A stretch of DNA of 64,000 nucleotides from Mycolicibacterium sp. YH-1 (GCF_022557175.1 NZ_CP092915.1:3348001-3412000); one strand, 5' to 3'; counted from the first letter of the stretch, positions 45,670 to 55,456 are shown. Notes: generated by a model from the letters alone, not told the origin. Translations and numbers: made by a program.

Positions 45670-46722
45670 TCACGATTGTGCGCCTGGGCGCGCAGGAGGG
45701 CCCGCTGTACCGCCTGCCGCGTCCCGGCGGCGCGCTGCCATACCCGCGAGTGCCTCCAGCACCACGCGGTGCGCGGCGTTGACCGTCAGTTCGGCATGGT
45801 CGTAGGCAGGGCTGACCTCGACGACGTCGACGCCGGCGACATCGTGCTCGTAGCAGAGCCGGCGCACCATCCGCAGCAGGTCGGCACTGGTGATGCCGCC
45901 GGGCTCGGGTGTGCCGGTGCCCGGGGCGTGCGCCGGGTCGAGGACGTCGATGTCCACTGACACATAGAGCTTGTCGGCCTTGGCGAGTGCCTCGCCGACC
46001 GCGTCGGCCATGACAGCCTTGAATCCGCGCTCCCAGATCTCCTGCATGGTGTGCCACACCATGCCCTGTTCGAGCATCCACTCGAAGGTGTCCTGCGGCG
46101 GCCAGTACCCGCGCAGGCCGACCTGCACGAAGTGCGTGCCGGGCACGGCACCCGACTCGATCAGGCGCCGCATGGGCGTGCCGTGGCTGGCGAGGTTGCC
46201 GTCGATGATGTCGGCGGTGTCGGCGTGTGCGTCGAAGTGGACGATGCCCACGTTGCCGTAACCGTGCACGTCGGCAACCGCGGTGGCCGAGGGCCACGTT
46301 ATGGAGTGATCGCCGCCGAGGACGACGGGCACTATGCCGCGCGAGGCGACGGCGTGCACTCTCTCCCGAATGTTGTTGTGGGACACCTCGGTAAGGCCGT
46401 GTGGGCAGTGTGCATCACCGAAGTCGACGACCTCGAGCCAGTCGAATATCTCCAGCCCCAGATCGAGGTGATAGGTCCCCGGCTCGTACGCCGTGGCACG
46501 GATCGCCCTCGGGCCGAACCGTGCACCCGGCCGGTTGGTCGTCGCCACGTCGAACGGCGCTCCCACGATGGCCACGTCGGGACGCCAGGAGTCGAGTTGC
46601 TCGGTCTCGGTGAGGAACGGACGGTGCCCGAAGGTGGCCAGCCCGGAGTACGGCAGGTCGAGCTGTTCGGCCATGCCGCGCGGCAGGTCGCGTTGCGGCC
46701 CGTCGTCGTGCTCGTGGCTCAT
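45670..46722 (-). CDS. Agmatinase/guanidinobutyrase-type ureohydrolase
   Basis: A 350-residue manganese-dependent ureohydrolase that releases urea from a guanidino compound. The dinuclear Mn ligands are complete: GGDHSITWPS, HFDAHADT (His and two Asp) and SVDIDVLDPAHAPG. The lid segment TEVSHNN and the N-terminal helix GPRAIRATAYEPG fit agmatinase relatives. The choice between agmatine, guanidinobutyrate and other guanidines is not decidable. Its stop side is open; its start overlaps the thioesterase stop by four bases. Confidence 0.88.
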   Translation of the reverse strand: MSHEHDDGPQRDLPRGMAEQLDLPYSGLATFGHRPFLTETEQLDSWRPDVAIVGAPFDVATTNRPGARFGPRAIRATAYEPGTYHLDLGLEIFDWLEVVDFGDAHCPHGLTEVSHNNIRERVHAVASRGIVPVVLGGDHSITWPSATAVADVHGYGNVGIVHFDAHADTADIIDGNLASHGTPMRRLIESGAVPGTHFVQVGLRGYWPPQDTFEWMLEQGMVWHTMQEIWERGFKAVMADAVGEALAKADKLYVSVDIDVLDPAHAPGTGTPEPGGITSADLLRMVRRLCYEHDVAGVDVVEVSPAYDHAELTVNAAHRVVLEALAGMAARRRDAAGGTAGPPARPGAQS

Positions 46723-47189
46723 TGGCCGAGGGTACCGCCTGGCGTCAGCCGTTGGGCCGCAACGGAAATCAATGCGTCACGCAGAAGGTCCGGTATCGCT
46801 CGCTTGGTCCAGTCCTGTGTGGACACCACGACGTAGACGTTGCGCCCGTGGACGGCGATTCGCTCGGCCGAATCACCTGCGCCGCACCGCCACACCTCGA
46901 AGCCCAGCGTAAAACTCGTCGTCCCGATGGCCTCGCACACCACGCCCACACGCACAGTGTCTCGCCAGCGGACCGGCGCGAGGTAGTCGATCTCGGCGTG
47001 CACCACCTGAACGTCGTAACCGGCGGACGCCAGCTCGGGAAATGACACGCCGAGGCGGTCGAAGAACGCGGTCGACGCCTCGTCGAACCACGTGAGGTAG
47101 TGGCCGTTGAACACCACCCCCTGCTGGTCGATCTCGGCGTAGCGGGGGACGACCGGAAGAGAGAACGGCTGACTCACGCCAGTCACCAT
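46719..47189 (-). CDS. Hotdog-fold acyl-CoA thioesterase (4HBT/YbgC-like)
   Basis: A 156-residue thioesterase: VVPRYAEIDQQGVVFNGHYLTWFDEA contains the 4HBT-type Asp near the N terminus, followed by VVHAEIDYLAPVRWRDTVRV. The ATG at 47189 is chosen over one eight codons upstream because family similarity begins with PFSLPVVPRY. It overlaps the ureohydrolase start and is divergent from the dehydratase gene (24 bp between starts). Confidence 0.83.
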   Translation of the reverse strand: MVTGVSQPFSLPVVPRYAEIDQQGVVFNGHYLTWFDEASTAFFDRLGVSFPELASAGYDVQVVHAEIDYLAPVRWRDTVRVGVVCEAIGTTSFTLGFEVWRCGAGDSAERIAVHGRNVYVVVSTQDWTKRAIPDLLRDALISVAAQRLTPGGTLGQ

Positions 47190-47212
47190 GCCCTGCCGGG
47201 GCGATCCGGGCA

Positions 47213-48187
47213 ATGGACGACGCGGCTACGCTTCTCCCGGTGCAACTCGTCACGTTGGAAGACATCGGCGCCGCCGCGGAACGGATCAGGGGTTCGGTAC
47301 TGCGCACACCGCTGGTGCCCGCGCCGTGGGCCGACCCGGACCGGCCGCTGTGGATCAAGCCCGAGAACCTGCAGTCGATCGGAGCGTTCAAGGTCAGGGG
47401 CGCGTTCAACGCTATCGGGTCACTCGATGCGCAGACCCGGGCCAGGGGAGTCGTCGCGTACTCCAGCGGTAACCACGCCCAGGCGGTCGCCTACGCGGCG
47501 GCGGCGTACGCCATCCCGGCTCACATCGTCATGCCGGAGGAGACCCCGAACGTGAAGGTGGCTGCCACCCGCGGGCACGGCGCCGAGGTCGTGTTGTGCG
47601 CGGCAGGGCAACGCGAGAGGGTCGCCGAGGAGGTGGTCGCCAAGACGGGCGGCGTCCTGATACCTCCCTTCGACCACCCGGACGTTATCGCGGGGCAGGG
47701 CACCATCGGGCTGGAGATCGCGCAGGACCTGCCTGACGTCGAAACCGTGCTCGTCCCCGTCAGCGGCGGTGGCCTGGCCTCCGGTGTCGGCACGGCGATC
47801 AAGGCCTTGTGTCCGCGGGCCAGGGTTATCGGCGTCGAGCCCGACCTGGCCGCCGACACCGCCGAGGCGCTGCGTGTCGGTCACCGCGTCGACTGGTCGA
47901 TCGAGGACCGCAACCGGACGATCGCCGACGGGCTGCGATCGCAGCCCTCGGCGCTGACCTTCGCTCATCTGCAGCGAGTGCTCGATGATGTGATCACGGT
48001 GCCGGAGAACGACATCAGGGCCGCTGTCCGCGAACTGGCCGAGCGCGCGCATCTGGTCAGCGAGCCCAGCGGGGCCGTCACGTTGGCGGCGTACCGCGCG
48101 GCCGCGACCCCGCCAGGTCGTACGGTGGCGATTCTCTCGGGTGGCAACATCGAGCCCGCCATGCTGGCCGGGATCCTGGCCAACTGA
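47213..48187 (+). CDS. Threonine/serine dehydratase-like PLP enzyme
   Basis: A 324-residue fold-type II PLP enzyme. The Schiff-base lysine is in SIGAFKVRGAFNA, the phosphate/substrate loop in YSSGNHAQAVAYAA, and the PLP-phosphate glycine loop in VPVSGGGLASGVG. Length and lack of a C-terminal ACT domain fit catabolic threonine dehydratase or serine racemase/3-hydroxyaspartate lyase relatives. A GTG at 47240 is an alternative start. Confidence 0.87.
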   Translation: MDDAATLLPVQLVTLEDIGAAAERIRGSVLRTPLVPAPWADPDRPLWIKPENLQSIGAFKVRGAFNAIGSLDAQTRARGVVAYSSGNHAQAVAYAAAAYAIPAHIVMPEETPNVKVAATRGHGAEVVLCAAGQRERVAEEVVAKTGGVLIPPFDHPDVIAGQGTIGLEIAQDLPDVETVLVPVSGGGLASGVGTAIKALCPRARVIGVEPDLAADTAEALRVGHRVDWSIEDRNRTIADGLRSQPSALTFAHLQRVLDDVITVPENDIRAAVRELAERAHLVSEPSGAVTLAAYRAAATPPGRTVAILSGGNIEPAMLAGILAN

Positions 48188-48192
48188 GCCGC

Positions 48193-49656
48193 CTAGTGCA
48201 CGCCCTCCATCAGCCTGCTCACCCATCCAGACAGCGCCAACACCACGATTCCCACGGCAATCGCGACGGCGCCCAGGATGCCGAAGTACGCGAACTCGCG
48301 CGACGGGTCGTAGTAGCCGGCGAACACACCTGACAACGCCGTGCCCAACCCGACCGAGAAGAAGTAGAGCGCCATCATCTGGGCCCGGAAGGCCTGCGGG
48401 GCGAGTTGGGTGGTCACGGCGAGACCGATCGGGGAGATCATCAGCTCCGACACCGCGAAAACGCCCAGAATGGCGAAGACCAGCAGCGCAGGCACCGCAC
48501 GCCCGGTAGTGCCTGCCATCGGCAGGAACAACAGGAACGCCGCGCCCATGCCGATGACGCCGTAGGCGAACTTGCGCGGGGTCGTCGGCGCCCGGTTTCC
48601 GAGCCGCGTCCACATCACCGCGAACAGCGGTGACAGCGCAATGATCCACACCGGTTCGATTGAGCCGACCCAGCTCGATGGCGCCGTCCAGCCGAAGATC
48701 GACCAGTTCATCCGCTCGTCGGAGTACACCGCGAGGACGGTGAAGATCTGCTGGAACAGCGACCAGAACACGGCGTTGGCGATGAACAGCGGGATGAACG
48801 CCCGCACGCGGGTGCGCTCTATCGGTGCGACCTTCGGGCTCGTCAGCATGACGGCGAAGTAGGCGATGGCCGCCACCACGATCACCCCCGTCGTCACCTG
48901 AGACAGGTTCGCCAGCGTCACCAGCCCGGTGGCGATCACCGCGGCGATCACGACGAGCCCCGCCACCGCGATACCGATGTACATCGCGATTCTGTTGTGC
49001 GGCAGTGGATTCGGTACTTCCCGACCGTATTCGCCCAGGTTGCGCCGGAACGCGACGTACTGCACCAGTCCCAACGCCATGCCGATCGCGGCCGCACCGA
49101 ATCCGTAGTGGAAGCCGACGTGCGTCTGCAGCAGTCCGGTGATCAGGGGCCCGACAAAGGCGCCGAGATTGATACCCAGGTAGAAGAGGGTGAATCCGCC
49201 ATCCGCTCGGGCATCACCCCGGTCGTAGAGCGTGCCAAGCAGTGATGACGCGTTGGCCTTCAGCGCCCCGGAGCCCAGCGCGACCAGGACGAGGCCGATC
49301 CCGACACCGGAGAGCCCGGGCAGAACGGCTAGCGCGATGTGGCCGACCATGACCACCACCCCGCCGTAGAACACGGTGCGTTCCATCCCCAGCAGGCGGT
49401 CGGCGACCCACCCCCCGAGCACCGTGGACAGGTACACCAGCCCGCCGTAGGCGCCGACGATCCCGGTGCCGGTGCTCTGCGGTAACCCGAGTCCGCCGTC
49501 GGTGACCGAGTAGTAGAGGTAGTAGCCGAGGATCGTGAGCATGCCGTAGAAGGAGAAGCGCTCCCACAACTCGACCCCGAACAGGTTGACCAGGCCTATC
49601 GGGTGTCCGAATACGGTGCGTTGCGCTGGTTGCTCGGTGTGACTGCCCGCTGTCAT
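48193..49656 (-). CDS. POT-family proton-coupled oligopeptide transporter
   Basis: A 487-residue MFS-type peptide symporter with about 14 hydrophobic helices. The POT signature is complete: VELWERFSFYGMLTILGYYL in helix 1 and FYLGINLGAFVGPLITG in helices 4-5. Helix 10 carries MISPIGLAVTTQLAP. It would import di- and tripeptides. The stop lies six bases from the convergent dehydratase stop. Confidence 0.92.
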   Translation of the reverse strand: MTAGSHTEQPAQRTVFGHPIGLVNLFGVELWERFSFYGMLTILGYYLYYSVTDGGLGLPQSTGTGIVGAYGGLVYLSTVLGGWVADRLLGMERTVFYGGVVVMVGHIALAVLPGLSGVGIGLVLVALGSGALKANASSLLGTLYDRGDARADGGFTLFYLGINLGAFVGPLITGLLQTHVGFHYGFGAAAIGMALGLVQYVAFRRNLGEYGREVPNPLPHNRIAMYIGIAVAGLVVIAAVIATGLVTLANLSQVTTGVIVVAAIAYFAVMLTSPKVAPIERTRVRAFIPLFIANAVFWSLFQQIFTVLAVYSDERMNWSIFGWTAPSSWVGSIEPVWIIALSPLFAVMWTRLGNRAPTTPRKFAYGVIGMGAAFLLFLPMAGTTGRAVPALLVFAILGVFAVSELMISPIGLAVTTQLAPQAFRAQMMALYFFSVGLGTALSGVFAGYYDPSREFAYFGILGAVAIAVGIVVLALSGWVSRLMEGVH

Positions 49657-49833
49657 GGGCGCTAGGTTGCCACGTCGGGCCGTTGGCCCGGTAGTGTCGC
49701 CGCAAAGGGTGAGCGATACCCGCGTTTGGCGTGCGCCTCCGTTGCCGTGCGCCGGTGTGGTCCGGGCTGGAACCCTGCCGACTCAAGGTTCCGTCCGGTG
49801 TCAGCCACCTCGATGTTCGAAAAGGGTGTGCAA

Positions 49834-51114
49834 GTGGACGCGGTACTCGGGTTGTCGATGACTCCCACGTCCGTCGGGCTGGTCCTCGTGGAAGGTCAGG
49901 ATGCCGACGGTGCCACGGTGGATCGAAAAGCGTTCGACGTGCGCCACGGGGCCGTCCGGACCTCGGCGCAGGCAGCCGACGCCGTGCGACACACAGAGGC
50001 GCTGGCCGCTGCCCGCGGGCTCCGACTGCACTCGATCGGCGTGACCTGGAGCGAGGACAGCGACCCTGAGGCGTCGCTGCTGTTGACGGCACTGTCGGAA
50101 GCCGGGCACGACACCGTCGTACCCGTCCGGATGCCGGAGGCCACCGAAGCGCTCGCGCGCGGTATGGCGTCGGTGATCGGCTACGAGACCACCGCGGTGT
50201 GTGTCATCGAACCCCACACCGCGATGACACTGATCGTGCACGGAGGCGACGGCGCGGTACAGACCGCCTTCAACCACGCCATCGACTCGGACGTGGACCT
50301 GATCAACTGGCTGAGCACCGTGTTCGCCCGCGCCGACTGGCAGCCCGATGCGCTCGTCATCGTCGGATCGGCCGGCGGTTTCGCGTCGATCCTTCCCGAT
50401 CTCGAACTCGCGCTCTCGGTTCCCGTCTTCGCGCCCGAGGAAGCGGAGTTGGCACTGGCCAGGGGCGCGGCGCTGGCCTCGGCCCAAACCCTCAAGAGCC
50501 CAGCCGATCTCGACAATGGCTTCAAGGCCTTCGGTGCCGTGGGCGCCCGGGGCGGGCAACGCACAACATTGGCACGTCGTCTGGTCCAGGTCGGACCCGC
50601 GGCGATGCTGGTGGCAGGCGTCGTGACGTTCGTGGTGTCGGTGTCACTGGCGGTCAGCCTGCAACTCTCCCCACGCACCGATGCCGTGAACGCCGCCGCG
50701 AGCGAACCCCAGGCCAGGGTGAGCGCTCCTGAGGCCCCGGCCTCAGCAGGCCTGAAGCCGCCGACGCGGCTGCCATCGGCTCCGGCCGCGCCGCCGCCGC
50801 CCGAGGCCCCTGTCGTTCCGGAGGCGCCGCCTGTGGACGTCGCCCCGCCGGAGGCCCCCTACGTTCCCGAAGCGCCGATCGACGAGGTTCCCGCCGCCAC
50901 ACCCGAGTACCCCGAGGTCGTCGCACCACCCGCGATCGCGCCAGCGCCTGTGATCGCCCAGGTCCCGGCGACGCCACCGCCCGTCGTTGCGCCCTACCCG
51001 ACGAAGAAGCCGGGCATCCTGACTCGCATCCGTGACAAGCTCCGGATCGGCGACGACAACCCGCCACCTCCGCCTGCGCTGCCGCCGTCGTACACCGTGA
51101 TGCCCGGCGGGTAG
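49834..51114 (+). CDS. Mycobacterial DUF7159-type protein with Pro-rich tail
   Basis: A protein of about 426 residues. The first 240 residues form an actin/Hsp70-like (ASKHA-type) domain starting VDAVLGLSMTPTSVGLVLVEG. One TM helix lies at about residues 255-275, followed by a long Pro/Ala/Glu-rich extracytoplasmic tail with repeated PEAP units and a basic end. Relatives occur in several copies in mycobacteria, with no known function. The GTG at 49834 follows AAAGGGTG and is where similarity starts. Confidence 0.75.
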   Translation: MDAVLGLSMTPTSVGLVLVEGQDADGATVDRKAFDVRHGAVRTSAQAADAVRHTEALAAARGLRLHSIGVTWSEDSDPEASLLLTALSEAGHDTVVPVRMPEATEALARGMASVIGYETTAVCVIEPHTAMTLIVHGGDGAVQTAFNHAIDSDVDLINWLSTVFARADWQPDALVIVGSAGGFASILPDLELALSVPVFAPEEAELALARGAALASAQTLKSPADLDNGFKAFGAVGARGGQRTTLARRLVQVGPAAMLVAGVVTFVVSVSLAVSLQLSPRTDAVNAAASEPQARVSAPEAPASAGLKPPTRLPSAPAAPPPPEAPVVPEAPPVDVAPPEAPYVPEAPIDEVPAATPEYPEVVAPPAIAPAPVIAQVPATPPPVVAPYPTKKPGILTRIRDKLRIGDDNPPPPPALPPSYTVMPGG

Positions 51115-51126
51115 CCGGAGCGCCCG

Positions 51127-51732
51127 TTGGCACCACCATCGCAGGCCCGGGAGGGCCTTCGCCTCACGCTCCGACTGACCATCGTGCTTGCGGTCGCGCT
51201 GGCGCTCGTCCTGGTCGAGACGTCGTCACGGTCGGGTGTGTCGTGGCGCCTGATCACATTCACCTACCAGGCCAACATCCTTGCCGCGGCCTACTACGCG
51301 TGGACGCTGTGCTCGCCGAGGGCGGACGCCCGCTCCGGCCTGCGTGGCGCGGTCGTGCTCTACGTCGTCGCCGCGGGTGTGGTGTGGAATCTGTTCCTCA
51401 CCGGACACAGCATGGGCTACACGCCCGCGAATTTCCTTCTGCACGTGGCAGTTCCGGTGCTGGCCGTGATCGACTGGGTGGTGGTCGGCCAGGGGCGGAA
51501 TCCGGTGCGGTGGTGGCAGCCGGTCGCGTGGTTGTCCTACCCGGCGGCCTACGGTGCGCTCGCGTTTCTGGTACTGAACAACGCAGGCAGGCGAGCGCCG
51601 TACTACTTCCTGGATCCGGGAAGCGTCGGTGTGGCGTCCGTATTGGTGAACGTGGGCCTTCTCGCCGCGGGGTTCCTCGGTCTGGGCTATTTGCTCGTCG
51701 GTCTGGCGCGCGCGACCTCGGCTAACGCTTGA
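51127..51732 (+). CDS. Pr6Pr-family membrane protein
   Basis: A 201-residue integral membrane protein with six TM helices. LITFTYQANILAAAYYAW, NLFLTGHSMGYTPANFLLHVAVPVLAVIDWVVVG and WLSYPAAYGALAF match the Pr6Pr/FAR-17a-like group with membrane-embedded His, Asn and Asp residues. The function is unknown. A TTG start at 51127, 12 bases after the previous stop, is used. Confidence 0.78.
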   Translation: MAPPSQAREGLRLTLRLTIVLAVALALVLVETSSRSGVSWRLITFTYQANILAAAYYAWTLCSPRADARSGLRGAVVLYVVAAGVVWNLFLTGHSMGYTPANFLLHVAVPVLAVIDWVVVGQGRNPVRWWQPVAWLSYPAAYGALAFLVLNNAGRRAPYYFLDPGSVGVASVLVNVGLLAAGFLGLGYLLVGLARATSANA

Positions 51733-51779
51733 TCCTCGGATTGCGATCTAGCATGTAGTTACCGACCAGACATCGGAGG

Positions 51780-52532
51780 ATGAACTTGCGTACAGCGCTA
51801 TCGCGTGTGCTGGCAGCGGCGGGGACCGCAACCCTGCTACTCGGGGCCTCGACGGGTATCGGGGTCTCGGCGGTGCCGCAGCCGACCCCCGTAGCGAACA
51901 TCTCACCGGGCCCCGGTGATGTCGTCGGCGTCGCTGCCGCGGTGACGGTCACCTTCGCGGGGCCGGTGGCCAACCGCGCCGCGGTCGAGCGCAGCATCGG
52001 GTTCTCTTCGACCGACACCCCCACGGGCACGTTCTCGTGGCTCGACAACGACGTCCTGCAGTGGACGCCCAAGGAGTTCTGGCCCGCACACTCGGAGATC
52101 ACGGTGTCCGTCGGTGGCGCCAAGACCAGCTTCGAGACAAGTGCGGCGGTGGTCGGCGTCGCCGATATCGACGCGCACACCTTCACGGTGAGCATCGATG
52201 ACCAGGTCGTCCGCGAGATGCCGGCATCGATGGGCAAGCCCAAGTTCCCGACGCCGACGGGCACGTTCTCCGTGTTGGGGAAGGAGAACGTGGTCGTGAT
52301 GGACTCACGCACCATCGGTATCCCGCTGAGCGACCCGGAGGGTTACAAGCTCACGGTCTACGACGCGGTTCGCGTGACCTGGGGTGGCGTCTACGTGCAT
52401 GGTGCGCCGTGGTCCACGGGGTCGCAGGGCTACGCCAACGTGAGCCACGGGTGCATCAACCTGAGCCCCGACAACGCCGCGTGGTACTTCGACAACGTCA
52501 GCATCGGGGATCCGATCATCATCCGCGCGTAG
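51780..52532 (+). CDS. ldtA: L,D-transpeptidase, LdtA/LdtMt1 type
   Basis: A 250-residue exported enzyme that makes 3->3 peptidoglycan cross-links and is inhibited by carbapenems. A signal peptide of about 30 residues is followed by an Ig-like domain (GDVVGVAAAVTVTFAGPV) and the YkuD catalytic domain. The active site is complete: His in YVHGAPWS and Ser-His-Gly-Cys-Ile-Asn in YANVSHGCINLS. GVADIDAHTFTVSIDDQVV and MDSRTIGIPL closely match M. tuberculosis LdtA (Rv0116c). GGAGG precedes the ATG. Confidence 0.94.
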   Translation: MNLRTALSRVLAAAGTATLLLGASTGIGVSAVPQPTPVANISPGPGDVVGVAAAVTVTFAGPVANRAAVERSIGFSSTDTPTGTFSWLDNDVLQWTPKEFWPAHSEITVSVGGAKTSFETSAAVVGVADIDAHTFTVSIDDQVVREMPASMGKPKFPTPTGTFSVLGKENVVVMDSRTIGIPLSDPEGYKLTVYDAVRVTWGGVYVHGAPWSTGSQGYANVSHGCINLSPDNAAWYFDNVSIGDPIIIRA

Positions 52533-53175
52533 CCTCGTGCAGGTTCTTCACCGTCGGTGAGGCAGCCACGGTTGATGGATCCGGGTTGGTGCCCAGAACC
52601 CGATCGGCCGTACCCGCGGTCGTGACGGTGAACCAGTAGTGCTCGTTCTTGAAGTGATGGTGGCGGTGGTTGCGCCACACCGCGCGGTAGGCCGCGGTCT
52701 TGGGCTTGTAGTCACTGTGGATCAGGTAGTGGCACCACTCGTAGACGATGCCGAGTGTCGCGAGGAACACCAGGAAGGTCAACCCCAGGCCGGGCCGCGG
52801 AAAGGCCAACAGGGCGATCGCGACCGCCGCAGGCAGGACCCACAACAGCGCGGGCCACGGGATGAAGATCAGCGGCACGTCGCGGGGGTCCACGTGGTGC
52901 TCGCGATGCTTGCGGGCCAGCAGGGAGTCGACTGTGATCCCGCCGAGACTCCGTGGCCGCCAATGCAGTACGAAGACGTGCACCATCCATTCGAAGAACG
53001 GGAACACCGCGAGCATCGCCAGGGGGACCAGCGCGTCGGTGGGCTGCCAGTCGCCGACGGCAGCCCGCGCGGCGACCGCGGCGAGCCAGGTGGCGCCGAT
53101 CATCCACGGCGAGGGGTGACGCCAGAACTCGGCGAACGCGTCCGCCAGCGTGAAGCCTCGTCGTCCGTTCGTCAT
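52519..53175 (-). CDS. Fatty acid hydroxylase/sterol-desaturase-superfamily membrane protein
   Basis: A 218-residue diiron membrane oxygenase. It has four TM helices and the histidine clusters [26 protein letters not shown] and [15 protein letters not shown], which supply about eight metal ligands. It would hydroxylate or desaturate a lipid. Its start overlaps the FadR-type regulator stop by four bases, so lipid-responsive control is likely. The 3' end overlaps the convergent ldtA end by 14 bases. Confidence 0.87.
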   Translation of the reverse strand: MTNGRRGFTLADAFAEFWRHPSPWMIGATWLAAVAARAAVGDWQPTDALVPLAMLAVFPFFEWMVHVFVLHWRPRSLGGITVDSLLARKHREHHVDPRDVPLIFIPWPALLWVLPAAVAIALLAFPRPGLGLTFLVFLATLGIVYEWCHYLIHSDYKPKTAAYRAVWRNHRHHHFKNEHYWFTVTTAGTADRVLGTNPDPSTVAASPTVKNLHEATRG

Positions 53176-53894
53176 TGGCCGTCCTCCAATGTGGTGATCG
53201 CGCCGAGCATGGCCAGGGTGGCCGGCTCGAGCAGGGCGCGCGCGGCACGCTCGGCGGTGTCGGGATCGCCCGCGCGGATCGCGTCGGCCACCAGGCGGTA
53301 GTTCTCCGGGCGTCCGACCTCCTCGGCCATCAACGCCGCGAGCGCGGGAAGTGCGGGCTCGTAGGTGGCTCGCAGGGTGTTGTACATCAACCGGAAGGCG
53401 ATCGAGTCCGCACCGTCGACGATGTGATCCCAGAAGGCCAGGGCGTGACGCTGCCGCGCGATCGGATCCTGTTCGGCGCCCAGCGCGGCGATCGTCGCGT
53501 CCAGGATGTCGGGCAGTTCGGGCGTTCGGCGGCGCGCCGCGAGTTCGGCGACCTTCGGTCCGTTGTGCAGGCGGGTCTCCAGGATGCTGCGAACCACCGC
53601 GACGTCTACCTCGCCGGCGCGCACCAGCAGCCGGGGGAGCAGGTCCAGACCTGCGTGGCGCCGAAAGTCGCGGACCGTGGTGGCGTCGCCCTGTCGAATC
53701 TCGACGAGGCCTGCGGCGGTGAGTCGCTTGAGTGCCTCCCGGATCGCCGGCCGCGAGACCCCGAGCACCTCGGCGAGCCGGCGTTCACTGGGGAGTGCCT
53801 CACCGGGTTGCATATCGCCGCTGAGGACCTCGCTGACGATCTGCTCGAAGACGTCCTCGGGTACCGATCGGCGGTTGACAGGTTGCAGCGCCAT
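53172..53894 (-). CDS. GntR-family regulator, FadR/FCD subfamily
   Basis: A 240-residue regulator: N-terminal winged HTH ([44 protein letters not shown], written here only as its ends VFEQI and EALKRL) and a helical C-terminal FCD domain with [11 protein letters not shown] and [19 protein letters not shown]. It is coupled to the downstream hydroxylase and has a palindromic operator candidate 36 bases upstream, so it probably represses itself and the hydroxylase until a lipid-derived ligand binds. Confidence 0.87.
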   Translation of the reverse strand: MALQPVNRRSVPEDVFEQIVSEVLSGDMQPGEALPSERRLAEVLGVSRPAIREALKRLTAAGLVEIRQGDATTVRDFRRHAGLDLLPRLLVRAGEVDVAVVRSILETRLHNGPKVAELAARRRTPELPDILDATIAALGAEQDPIARQRHALAFWDHIVDGADSIAFRLMYNTLRATYEPALPALAALMAEEVGRPENYRLVADAIRAGDPDTAERAARALLEPATLAMLGAITTLEDGQ

Positions 53895-53930
53895 GTCGAC
53901 AGGCTGCCACTCACCCGGTCAGAGGTCAAG

Positions 53931-53941
53931 TGGTCTTACCA
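53931..53941. promoter_or_regulatory. FadR/GntR-type operator candidate
   Basis: TGGTCTTACCA matches the TGGTnnnACCA pattern of FadR-type GntR operators. With flanks it becomes AGTGGTCTTACCAGT with one mismatch. It lies 36 bp upstream of the regulator start and just after the stop of the preceding gene. Confidence 0.7.
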
Positions 53942-53958
53942 GTAGCCAGTCCCAGCGG

Positions 53959-54582
53959 CTAGGAGGGGATGCCGGTGTACTCGGGGTTCGGCGGTACCGC
54001 CAACGCCACCCCGATGCGGTTGGTCGCACCGATGAATGCGGCGATCGAGATGCCCTCCAGGATCTGGTGATCGTCGAGACCGAGATCGCGCAGGTGGTCC
54101 AGGTCGGCGTCGCGGATCGACTGCGGATGGTTGTTGACCGCCACGGCCAGATCGCCGAGTGCTCGCTCACGATCGGTGAGTTCGGCGACCTGGTGGTGAT
54201 CGATCGCGACGCGCTGGCCAAACGACCAGTCACCGGCCAGCTTGCCGAGTTTGTTGGCGTGGTTGGTGTGGCAGTAGGCGCACCGGTTCTCGCCCGACAC
54301 CACCGTCGCGATCACCTCGCGTTCGCGCGCGGACAGCCCGCCGCGACCATCGGTTCCGAGCAGGGGGAGCAGGTAGCCGTTGAGCCGCTCGAGGTCAGCC
54401 TCGTTGAGTGACAGCGCGCGAAACCAGTTGGAGGTCAACCCCTCATCGCGCTGCTGGCGGGAGAAGAAGCCGCGCACACCGGGGGTGGTCAGCTCGTCGA
54501 GATCGGGCACGCGCAACCGCGACACCCGACCGGGCGATGGTGAGGTGGCGTTGGCGGCGGGTGCGTCGGCGGTGGCGGTCAT
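53959..54582 (-). CDS. AhpD-like peroxidase-related protein
   Basis: A 207-residue all-helical AhpD/CMD-fold protein with the thiol active site ENRCAYCHTNH (Cys-x2-Cys with following His) after REREVIATVVSG. The N-terminal 60 residues include a flexible leader and FSRQQRDEGLTSNWFRALSLNE, typical of the uncharacterised peroxidase-related (Pden-type) subgroup. Start ATG at 54582. It is separate from the FadR unit by the operator region. Confidence 0.83.
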   Translation of the reverse strand: MTATADAPAANATSPSPGRVSRLRVPDLDELTTPGVRGFFSRQQRDEGLTSNWFRALSLNEADLERLNGYLLPLLGTDGRGGLSAREREVIATVVSGENRCAYCHTNHANKLGKLAGDWSFGQRVAIDHHQVAELTDRERALGDLAVAVNNHPQSIRDADLDHLRDLGLDDHQILEGISIAAFIGATNRIGVALAVPPNPEYTGIPS

Positions 54583-54652
54583 GGCTCGAGAATGCGGCGC
54601 GTCGGGCTGAGCGACAACATTTGCGCCCCAGCAGACTAAAACCGTTGCGCGC

Positions 54653-55423
54653 CTATCGCAGTGCCGCGGCGGTCTGCTCGTCGGCGGGTAGGAACGCCTC
54701 GATGCTGAGTTCGGCGGCGGTCAGATCCAGAGCGGTGCCGAACGTCGTGACCGTGCTCATGAACGTCAGCACCGCACCGTCGGGGCGCTCGATCACCAAC
54801 GGCACGACGACGCCACCCAGATCGCGGGTCTCCTCCGAGCCACCCGGGTAGGCCTCGATCTCGGTGAGCAGGCCACGCAGCTCCTCGGAACCACTGGCCG
54901 CCACCTCGCGGCGCAGCCTGCCGATGACGTGATGGCGCCACTGCCCGAGATTTCGGATGTGGGGTGCCAGTCCATCGGGGTGCAACGAGATGCGGAGCGC
55001 GTTGGGCGCCTCCAGCAGGTGCCCGGCAACGCCACTCATCAGCATCGACACCCCAGCATTCGCCGCAACGATGCGCCAACCGCGGTCCACCGCGAGGCAC
55101 GGATACGGGTCGTAGGCCCGCAGTACCCGGTCGACGCCTTCGCGTACGGCGGCCATATCGGGGTCGTCCAGCGAGCGTTCGGTGAACTCCGGGGCGAGGC
55201 CGGCCGCCAGCAGCAGGTGATTCTGTTCGCGATGGGGGACGTCCAGGGCCTCAGCCAGCCTCAGCACCATGGCGCGGCTGGGCGCCGATCTCCCGGTCTC
55301 GATGAAGCTCACGTGTCGCGACGACACGTCGGCCTGCAGGGCGAGATCGAGCTGGCTGAGCCGCCGACGCTGCCGCCACTGACGGACGAGGGTGCCGAAC
55401 TGGACGGGGGAGGCGGTGGCCAT
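54653..55423 (-). CDS. XRE-family regulator with MmyB-like ligand domain
   Basis: A 256-residue regulator. The Cro/CI-type HTH is at about residues 10-65 (WRQRRRLSQLDLALQADVSSRHVSF, shown as its ends WRQRRR and RHVSF). The C-terminal MmyB/PAS-like domain has YPCLAVDRGWRIVAANAGVS. Members of this group sense fatty acids or small aromatics and often control a divergent gene. Here a membrane-protein gene is divergent and a 17-base palindrome lies between them. Confidence 0.87.
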   Translation of the reverse strand: MATASPVQFGTLVRQWRQRRRLSQLDLALQADVSSRHVSFIETGRSAPSRAMVLRLAEALDVPHREQNHLLLAAGLAPEFTERSLDDPDMAAVREGVDRVLRAYDPYPCLAVDRGWRIVAANAGVSMLMSGVAGHLLEAPNALRISLHPDGLAPHIRNLGQWRHHVIGRLRREVAASGSEELRGLLTEIEAYPGGSEETRDLGGVVVPLVIERPDGAVLTFMSTVTTFGTALDLTAAELSIEAFLPADEQTAAALR

Positions 55424-55456
55424 GCCTCAGTGTTGCGCAGGACTCCGTCGGCATCC

